Positions 31,323-37,458 of a DNA stretch of 37,458 bases are shown here, one piece after another. The stretch is from contig JAAXTM010000008.1 of the NCBI GenBank assembly GCA_013336525.1, positions 1-37,458 on the forward strand. Direction: 5' to 3'. How positions within the stretch are numbered: the stretch's first letter is position 1; each line of letters begins with the position of its first letter. This DNA is from Geobacteraceae bacterium (GTDB lineage: Bacteria > Desulfobacterota > Desulfuromonadia > Geobacterales > Pseudopelobacteraceae). The notes below the pieces were generated by a model. It did not search any database. It was not told the origin of the DNA and saw only the letters and a program-made list of their open reading frames with translations. Both the position numbers and the translations under genes were made by a program.

Positions 31323-32456
31323 TTATAAAAACCGGGAGAAGACCTGATTCGAAAGCAACATGCCCCGGCGTGTCAAGGTAAGCTGACTGCCGTTTTTAGC
31401 GAGAAGTCCAAGTTGGACAAGATCAGCTGCTATCGAGCCGTATGCAGATTCCAGCGACAGCCCGAATTCACTTTCAAACGTTTGAGCACAAACCCCTTCA
31501 GACAGTCGTAACCCTAAAAACATATATTCTGACATGGCTTCATTCATCGTTAACTGGTGTTCGTCGATCCGTACCGGTTTTCCGGAGGTCAACCCTTGCC
31601 GGTAATCTTCCAGGTTGCCAGGATTGCTGAAACGGACTCCATAACCATCGCGCAGAAAGGTATGAGCTGCAACGCCAAGCCCAAGGTAGCCATCCCTCTT
31701 CCAATAGCCGCTGTTATGCTGTGACCTGTAACCGGGGCGCGCATAGTTGGCAATCTCGTAATGCTCAAAGCCGGCCCCGGTTAGAAGTTCGTCTGCCAGT
31801 TCAAACATATCTGCAGAAAGGTCGTTATCGGGTAACTCATGGCTATCAGCAGAGTAGGTGCGTGCAAAAGGGGTACCTTCTTCAACGGTTAGCCCATAGA
31901 TGGAAAGATGCTCCGGGGTGAGTTCAATTGCTTGCAGCAGCTCAGTCCGCCATTGATCTAAGCTTTGCCCGGGAAGGGAGTGGATCAGGTCTGTGCTGAT
32001 GTTGTTGAACCCGGCTGCGCGTGCATTTTTGAAAGTCTGACGAGACTGGCCGGTTGTGTGAATGCGTCCCATAATTTTCAGAAAACGGTCATCAAATGAT
32101 TGAATCCCCAGAGAAATCCGGTTGACACCGGCATTGCGGAACTGTTTGAGCGAAATTTCATCAACGGTACCAGGATTTACTTCCAGCGTTATTTCTGCAT
32201 CGGCCTGGATGCCGGTTTGATCGGTAATTTCCTCAAGCAGCAGGGCCAGTTGTTGTGGCTGCAGGAGCGACGGGGTGCCGCCGCCAAAATAGACAGAAGT
32301 CACCGGGCAGGTACCTGAAGTTCGAAGCTGTAATTCGCGGATAAGGAGTGCAGGATAATCAAGGAGCTCGTTTTTTTGGGGAGTGTTGGAGACAAACGCA
32401 CAATAGTGGCATTTCTGAACACAGAACGGCACATGAATGTAGAGTCTATTGAACAT
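31323..32456 (-). CDS. hemW: Radical SAM heme chaperone HemW
   Basis: 377 residues from the chosen start. CVQKCHYCAF (Cys12, 16, 19) is the radical SAM motif; YFGGGTPSLL and EVNPGTVD follow. The cluster motif ends CxxCAF, without the extra Cys that marks true HemN coproporphyrinogen oxidase, so HemW (heme delivery to respiratory proteins) is preferred. A winged C-terminal HemN domain covers about residues 300-377. The frame extends to 32498, but ATG at 32456 has AGGAG 6 bases upstream and begins MFNRLYIHVPFC as usual. The divergent methyltransferase gene starts 58 bases away. Confidence 0.92.
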   Translation of the reverse strand: MFNRLYIHVPFCVQKCHYCAFVSNTPQKNELLDYPALLIRELQLRTSGTCPVTSVYFGGGTPSLLQPQQLALLLEEITDQTGIQADAEITLEVNPGTVDEISLKQFRNAGVNRISLGIQSFDDRFLKIMGRIHTTGQSRQTFKNARAAGFNNISTDLIHSLPGQSLDQWRTELLQAIELTPEHLSIYGLTVEEGTPFARTYSADSHELPDNDLSADMFELADELLTGAGFEHYEIANYARPGYRSQHNSGYWKRDGYLGLGVAAHTFLRDGYGVRFSNPGNLEDYRQGLTSGKPVRIDEHQLTMNEAMSEYMFLGLRLSEGVCAQTFESEFGLSLESAYGSIAADLVQLGLLAKNGSQLTLTRRGMLLSNQVFSRFL

Positions 32457-32514
32457 GTCTGCTCCTGTTTTTTCTGACAGTTGAAAGCGGGACAACATCC
32501 TGCTACAGTGCCGT

Positions 32515-33600
32515 ATGCTCGATCCGGTACAAATACATTATCAGAGTTACCCTTACCCGCACTACCCTCTGCTCGCGTCGGTGCGCCGCTGCGATACCTA
32601 CGCTCTTAACCTGCAAGCAATCTGGACCAGTTTTAACGGGATAATGCCTCCGCCCGAAGCAAAAAAAATACTGATTGCCGGTTGCGGCACCTTTGCTCCG
32701 TACACGTGTGCCGTTGCCAATCCTGATGTGCCGATTACCGCACTGGATCTGTCAGAGCGCAGCCTGCGGCGGGCTCGTTGGCACTGCCTTCTGCACGGGA
32801 AGCGAAATATTGATTTCAGTTGCGGAGATCTGTTGGACCAAGATGCTATCGATGGCAAATTTGGTCTGATTGATTCATTTGGAGTTCTCCATCACATGGA
32901 AGATCCCCTGGCAGGTCTGAAAGCCCTGGAGCGCCGTCTTGTGACCGGGGGGGTACTCAGAATCATGCTTTACAGCCGTTATGCCCGCCGGGAAGAGGAG
33001 TCTATCCGCCGTGCCTTCAGGCTTCTCGGGGTAGGTACGCCTCGCGAGGCCCGTCGTTTGCTCAACAAGGCCAGAGCTGGGTCGCGCCTGGCTCACTATC
33101 TTGCAACGGCCTATGAAACAGCTACTGATGTTGGTGTCGCAGACGCCCTGTTACACCCGAGAGCCTGTACCTACCGGATAGATGCGCTGCTTGATATGGT
33201 AAGAGAAGCAGGGTTAAAACCGCTTCTGTTCGCTCATTATGGGGCCTGTAAGGATGTTTCTGATGAGATAAGGCGCCTTAGAATCCTTGAGGAGGGCCGA
33301 CAATCTCCCGGAAACTTTGTTGTCTACCTTGGCAGAACTAATGAAGACATCTTGGGGAAACCTTCCGATAGCAGGATCGTCCTTAATCCCTGTCTGGCTT
33401 CCTCTGTAAGTTGGTTCAACTTCGGAAAACTTCGGATTCCTGCTCGGATAGGGTGCGACAACCCGCCGCTTGGATTCCGCGAAAGAAGCTTCCTGAGAAC
33501 CTTTCTCCGTCCCGTATCAAGCAGTGAAATAAGCGGGGATGAAGCAAAACTGGTTGCCATGTACAAAAGGGCCCTTTTCCTGCTGGAGTACTCTCCCTAG
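32515..33600 (+). CDS. Class I SAM-dependent methyltransferase, substrate unknown
   Basis: 361 residues. Motif I is ILIAGCGTFAPY (residues 52-63), motif II ALDLSERSL with the acidic ribose-binding Asp, and motif IV DSFGVLHHMEDP; these form a complete SAM site in residues 45-170. The last ~190 residues form a second, helical part rich in Arg and Leu that is not recognised. The N-terminal YQSYPYPHYPLL precedes the fold, as in some methyltransferases of the Methyltransf_25/12 type fused to protein-repeat regions. Ribosome binding site weak. It overlaps no neighbour and stops 3 bases before the convergent lptD. Substrate cannot be stated. Confidence 0.83.
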   Translation: MLDPVQIHYQSYPYPHYPLLASVRRCDTYALNLQAIWTSFNGIMPPPEAKKILIAGCGTFAPYTCAVANPDVPITALDLSERSLRRARWHCLLHGKRNIDFSCGDLLDQDAIDGKFGLIDSFGVLHHMEDPLAGLKALERRLVTGGVLRIMLYSRYARREEESIRRAFRLLGVGTPREARRLLNKARAGSRLAHYLATAYETATDVGVADALLHPRACTYRIDALLDMVREAGLKPLLFAHYGACKDVSDEIRRLRILEEGRQSPGNFVVYLGRTNEDILGKPSDSRIVLNPCLASSVSWFNFGKLRIPARIGCDNPPLGFRERSFLRTFLRPVSSSEISGDEAKLVAMYKRALFLLEYSP

Positions 33601-33602
33601 TA

Positions 33603-35651
33603 TTATTTACTTCCCAGTCCTGCTAGATTGAAATTTACGGTATACGATTGATTCCCTGGGCGTTGCTGTACTGCAAGGTTCACACTCCAGCATTTGTGCC
33701 GGTATTCGGCTGCATAAACCGATTCAAGAAAATCACCACGATCGAACGAGTAGCGGCCGGTGTAAGAAAGATTAAGTGGCTTTATCATCCTGGTTGAAAT
33801 CCTACCCTCAAAATATTCCACCTTGTTGCGTGACATCTGGTAACCAGCGCCGATTAAGTTACCCTGCCGGTCGTTGGCTTCAACTCCCACTACAGCGGTT
33901 GACAGGTTCTTCTCGTAAAGATTATAGCGGGAATCAAAGGTTAACCGCAACAGCTTAGTCAGCCACGTGTCTGATTCGAGTGTCAGGTCACTCCACGAAC
34001 GCTGACTTTCCACCAGTGTCAACAGGTCACGGCGTCCTCCCTCAATTGCATAATCTGCGCTGAGTTTGATTCTTGAAATATCGCGGTATTCAGCCGTATC
34101 ACCGGGGAAAAACTTACCGTTTATCAGGCTGGTCACCGAAAGCGAAATCATATTCCGGTGAATAAAACGGTCTACATAGTCATAAAGAGGCAGTCGTTTC
34201 TGATCGCGTTCCGGTACGAAGTTGTAGCTTATTTCCGGGACTATTTCGTGCCGGATCTTTTTGAGCAGCTGATGGTTGGTGTCGTAGATGCGCGTCAGTG
34301 ATGTAGAAAGCCTTAGGCCCGCCTCCGGCAGCACATCTCCACCACTGGCCTGAATTCCACCGCTGCTGTCTCGTCTGTCGGTTGTATAACCCCTGACATG
34401 CGCCCCCGTAAAAAGAGACACATTCAGATAATTGCCGGTATCCGGTAACAATGTAAGCCGGGGGAAAACGTGCAGCCTCTGCCCAGTGGTACCCGTCTTC
34501 CGATATAGATTTTCTGCTGTTGCATCAACATCAAAGTAGAGCGGAAGCGAAAAAAACTGCTGGCGGACTCCTGACATGCTGATAGCTGGAAGAGTTTGAA
34601 GCGTTGAGCGGTTATCCGTTGCGTAAAGGTCTTCGCTATAGCGCAGATATGAATTAACTGCATAATTCTGCCATGTTTTTAGCACATTGACTACCGTCTC
34701 GCTTGACTGACGATTGTATTCGCCACTCTTCGCACCGAAGTCGCTTAAAAAACTCCGGTCACTGTTGGCATTCACGGCCATGCGCAGGTTGGCTTCACGA
34801 GAAAAAATTTCTTTGTGCTCCTGGTTCAGTTGCCAGCGCCATCTATTGTCAAGCTGATCGTATATTGAATACGCGCTGATACGCCCTTCACTGCCGCGTT
34901 TTCGTATGTAGCGGTAATCAATTCCGGTTCCTATGCCGCGCTTCGAAAGTAAATCCAGATCAAACTGTAGATCCTGGCTGGGAGAGATCACCCAGTAAAA
35001 CGGAAGATCAAGCTGCATCCCTCTGCTTTTGGAATAGCCGATTTGCGGAAAAAGCAGTCCGGATCTTTTCTCCAGCACGACAGGAAAAGCGATCCATGGA
35101 AGATATAGTACCGGCAGATCTTTTACATAGAAAATTACGTTACGGCCCGTGGCATAACCCAGCAGGTTGACGTTCAGTTTGTCGGCGCCGAACTTCCAGC
35201 TTGGATCAGGGATGTCACAGGTGGTCATCTCAGTGGAAGTCGCTTTATATTCACTTTCGTTGATTCGAATAAGCTTTTCAGCGGAGATATTCATTCCTGT
35301 TTCGGGAGATGTGAGTCGAGCCGAGTCCATTTCGGCACGATCGGTATCAAGGTCCAGTGTCAGTGTATCGCCCTTCAAAATATTAGACTCTTTTGTCATA
35401 ACAACCGAACCGGTAGCGTACAGCATATGAGTAGCTTCTTCATACCGGATTTTATCTGCAGCCAGATTCATCCCCTTCCAGAGCACGACTACATTCCCTT
35501 CAGCGGTATAAACTCCGTCCGTCATGCTCTGGTTCATGCGGTCGGCATTGATATGTATGTTTTCATCCGGAAACGCAGAATCAGCAGCCCAGGTAGAGGG
35601 CAGCCTGTAGCAGAGCGTAAATAGTATAAGTAGATAGTAGATTCTCATCAT
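33603..35651 (-). CDS. lptD: LPS-assembly protein LptD (OstA)
   Basis: 682 residues. LptD is the outer-membrane barrel that, with LptE, inserts lipopolysaccharide in the outer leaflet. A signal peptide (MRIYYLLILFTLCYRLPSTWA) is followed by the periplasmic jellyroll OstA domain (about 30-135, VYTAEGNVVVLWKGMNLAAD, MLYATGSVVM). The remainder is a long beta-barrel with alternating aromatic strands (LPWIAFPVVLEKRSGLLFPQIG region). Few cysteines are visible: Cys144 and two others, so the four-Cys disulfide scheme of E. coli LptD is not obviously present. It starts 8 bases after folC, and either ATG of the MM pair can begin it. Confidence 0.93.
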   Translation of the reverse strand: MMRIYYLLILFTLCYRLPSTWAADSAFPDENIHINADRMNQSMTDGVYTAEGNVVVLWKGMNLAADKIRYEEATHMLYATGSVVMTKESNILKGDTLTLDLDTDRAEMDSARLTSPETGMNISAEKLIRINESEYKATSTEMTTCDIPDPSWKFGADKLNVNLLGYATGRNVIFYVKDLPVLYLPWIAFPVVLEKRSGLLFPQIGYSKSRGMQLDLPFYWVISPSQDLQFDLDLLSKRGIGTGIDYRYIRKRGSEGRISAYSIYDQLDNRWRWQLNQEHKEIFSREANLRMAVNANSDRSFLSDFGAKSGEYNRQSSETVVNVLKTWQNYAVNSYLRYSEDLYATDNRSTLQTLPAISMSGVRQQFFSLPLYFDVDATAENLYRKTGTTGQRLHVFPRLTLLPDTGNYLNVSLFTGAHVRGYTTDRRDSSGGIQASGGDVLPEAGLRLSTSLTRIYDTNHQLLKKIRHEIVPEISYNFVPERDQKRLPLYDYVDRFIHRNMISLSVTSLINGKFFPGDTAEYRDISRIKLSADYAIEGGRRDLLTLVESQRSWSDLTLESDTWLTKLLRLTFDSRYNLYEKNLSTAVVGVEANDRQGNLIGAGYQMSRNKVEYFEGRISTRMIKPLNLSYTGRYSFDRGDFLESVYAAEYRHKCWSVNLAVQQRPGNQSYTVNFNLAGLGSK

Positions 35652-35659
35652 CGAAAAAA

Positions 35660-36937
35660 TCAGCCTCTGATTCCATTATAATTAACGTTTTCAAGCCATG
35701 CCTTAACTTCGCCCACTACGAAGAGCGAACCGCAGATCAGGATAAGATCCTCTTCGGAAGCTTCGCTGCGGGCTTTGCAGACTCCATTTACCACGGAACC
35801 GCATGACTGCGCCGCGATACTTTTTCGGTGGAAAAAAAAGGAGAGTTCTTCATCTTTTAATGCTCGTTCAACAGCTGGTGTTACAGTATAAACAGAATCA
35901 ATAAGCGGCATCAGAGGCGCGTAGATCTGGTCAATGTCCTTGTCATCACAGACGCCGGTCACCAGGATAAGCCTTGAATATGAATATTTTTTCAGCGATT
36001 CCGCCAAGGCTGATGCTCCGGCGGGGTTATGTGCCCCATCCAGCAGCAATCGCGGGGTCCCGGGTATCAATTCCATTCGGCCCGGCCAATATGCCTTGGA
36101 AATACCTTCTTTAAATGCAGGCGTGGTGATTCTGATTCCGCCGGCTTCAAGCGACTCCGCCGCAGCAAGAGCGACAGCCGCATTCGAAGATTGATACTGT
36201 CCGGAGATCCCGGGTGTTATCTGAGTAAGTGTCCTGTACATGCCACGGTAGTCAAGTGTGTCGTCAGGGCCCCATTCGGCCGAGAACTCTTTGCCCAGCA
36301 TCTTAAGTACGCAGCTTGCGGCGCGGCATTGCTCTTCAACCGCCAATCGTACAACCTCAGGCTGTTCGGCGCTAATAACTGCCGTACCGTGCTTAATGAT
36401 TCCTGCTTTTTCCCGGGCAATCTCCCCAAGGGTAGCGCCGAGATATTCAGTATGGTCGAGAGATATGGGGGTAATTACCGTTATTTCACCATCAAAAGCG
36501 GCCGTTGCATCGGAACGTCCGCCCATTCCCGCCTCCATGACTGCTAGTTCAACCCGTTCCTCGCTAAAGATAAAAGCCGCAAGAGCGGTTGTAATCTCAA
36601 AAAAGGTCGCTTCTTCCGGAGCGGCTTTCAGTACAATTGCCAGCTTGTCAGCCAGTTTTTCGGCAGGATATTCAATGCTGTTTATTCTGAACCGCTCGGT
36701 AAAACGTACCAGGTGAGGGGAACTGAACTGGGCGACTTTAAGCCCGGAGTGGAGGAGGATAGATGAGAGGAAGGCCGATGTTGAACCCTTGCCGTTTGTG
36801 CCGACAACATGGATAGTGCGGAACTGTTTTTCGGGATTGCCCAGACGTTCCAGTAGCTTGCCTACCCTGTCGACGCCTGGCAGTATACCAAAGCGCCGAC
36901 GGGCGTAAAGCCTTTCCAAAACATCTGTTAGAGGCAT
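35660..36937 (-). CDS. folC: Bifunctional dihydrofolate/folylpolyglutamate synthase
   Basis: 425 residues of the Mur ligase-like family. VVGTNGKGSTSAFL (residues 44-57) is the ATP-binding loop, FSSPHLVRFTERFRI is the substrate loop, AVMEAGMGGRSDATAAF and ISLDHTEYLGATLGEIAREK are further conserved blocks, and LLLDGAHNPAGA marks the C-terminal domain. FolC adds glutamate to dihydropteroate and to folates. The gene is 1 base after accD, a classic pairing, and is followed by lptD after 8 bases. Confidence 0.95.
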   Translation of the reverse strand: MPLTDVLERLYARRRFGILPGVDRVGKLLERLGNPEKQFRTIHVVGTNGKGSTSAFLSSILLHSGLKVAQFSSPHLVRFTERFRINSIEYPAEKLADKLAIVLKAAPEEATFFEITTALAAFIFSEERVELAVMEAGMGGRSDATAAFDGEITVITPISLDHTEYLGATLGEIAREKAGIIKHGTAVISAEQPEVVRLAVEEQCRAASCVLKMLGKEFSAEWGPDDTLDYRGMYRTLTQITPGISGQYQSSNAAVALAAAESLEAGGIRITTPAFKEGISKAYWPGRMELIPGTPRLLLDGAHNPAGASALAESLKKYSYSRLILVTGVCDDKDIDQIYAPLMPLIDSVYTVTPAVERALKDEELSFFFHRKSIAAQSCGSVVNGVCKARSEASEEDLILICGSLFVVGEVKAWLENVNYNGIRG

Positions 36938-36938
36938 G

Positions 36939-37458
36939 TCAGGCTGTTGGACGATGCAACATTTTCAGTATTGAAGCCAATTTTTCTCGCATTTCGGTGC
37001 GCGGGATGATGGCATCGACCATGCCGTGGTCAAGGAGATATTCTGCCCTCTGAAAACCTTCCGGCAGTTTCTGTCGGATAGTCTGCTCGATAACACGTGG
37101 TCCCGCGAAGCCGATCAGCGCTTTAGGTTCGGCAATGTTAACATCTCCCAGCATGGCAAAACTGGCGGTAACACCACCGGTAGTCGGATCGGTAAGCATC
37201 GACACAAAAGGTATGCCGGCTCTTTTCAGTTTTGCCAGAGCGGCTGACGTCTTAGCCATCTGCATCAGGGAGAGGATACTTTCCTGCATGCGTGCACCTC
37301 CGGAGGCGGAGATGATAATCACCGGCTGACGTTTCTGGAGACCACGCTCGATGGAACGGGTGATCTTTTCACCCACAACACTACCCATGCTCCCGCCCAT
37401 GAAGGAAAAATCAAAACAGGAAACCTGTACAGGAAGCTCTCCAATGGAGCCTTCGACA
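36939..37458 (-). CDS. accD: Acetyl-CoA carboxylase carboxyltransferase beta subunit (5' end outside window)
   Basis: The C-terminal ~173 residues are visible; the frame stays open to the right edge, so the N-terminal zinc ribbon lies outside. [54 protein letters not shown] and [21 protein letters not shown] are hallmarks of AccD. The subunit, with AccA, transfers carboxyl from biotin to acetyl-CoA to form malonyl-CoA. The final [16 protein letters not shown] is the usual C-terminus. It leads the accD-folC-lptD group. Confidence 0.97.
   Translation of the reverse strand, partial: VEGSIGELPVQVSCFDFSFMGGSMGSVVGEKITRSIERGLQKRQPVIIISASGGARMQESILSLMQMAKTSAALAKLKRAGIPFVSMLTDPTTGGVTASFAMLGDVNIAEPKALIGFAGPRVIEQTIRQKLPEGFQRAEYLLDHGMVDAIIPRTEMREKLASILKMLHRPTA

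Overview
The window reads as chromosomal DNA of a Gram-negative anaerobe of the Geobacter/Pelobacter group (Desulfuromonadia). This is inferred from gene content: an HdrABC/Flx electron-bifurcation operon, anaerobic-type cobalamin genes (cbiX, cbiC, cbiD), a PEP-CTERM protein with a sigma-54-like promoter, lptD, and an EfpL-type elongation factor. Gene density is high, genes are grouped in short operons on both strands, and no phage, transposase or CRISPR array is visible.

Layout. 1-3158 (+): end of a phosphorelay protein (Hpt domain), a YtxH-like membrane protein, a LarA-family protein, queF and efpL, closed by a strong bidirectional terminator. 3304-4000 (-): PEP-CTERM surface protein behind a sigma-54-like promoter. 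4091-4189: decayed 3' end of a second EF-P-like gene. 4215-4437: a CAU-anticodon tRNA with its own promoter and terminator. 4449-7712 (+): Nif3-like protein, zinc-ribbon coiled-coil protein, RNase P RNA, a Cys-rich protein and a small hypothetical. 7737-9008 (-): OmpA-like porin with three 30-residue calcium-binding repeats. 9232-12583: hemB (+), an L,D-transpeptidase (-), a threonine aldolase (+) and a 52-aa ORF.

12883-19932 (+) is the centre of the window: hdrC-hdrB-hdrA, a 64-aa lipoprotein-like ORF, then an MvhD-like flxD, two iron-sulfur proteins (flxC, flxB) and an NAD(P)H/FAD/[2Fe-2S] protein (flxA). Together these match the HdrABC-FlxABCD complexes, which are proposed to couple NAD(P)H oxidation to ferredoxin reduction and reduction of a (hetero)disulfide.

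19933-24040 (-): a FCD-type GntR regulator with a promoter/operator palindrome, ispD, a REC-histidine kinase, a DsbC/G-like thiol protein and a LysM protein. 24165-27849 (+): a two-TM RCK channel with an altered filter, a TIM-barrel isomerase, galE and a PilZ protein. 27869-31185 (-): cbiX-cbiC-cbiD overlapping an M23 peptidase gene, plus a small cytochrome c. 31323-37458: hemW (-), a methyltransferase (+), then accD (partial)-folC-lptD (-).

The most unusual items are the EF-P relic forming a direct repeat around the PEP-CTERM gene, the lipoprotein-like ORF inside the Hdr/Flx operon, the TVGFKE channel filter, the GntR palindrome lying on its own promoter, and short tandem repeats inside cbiD.
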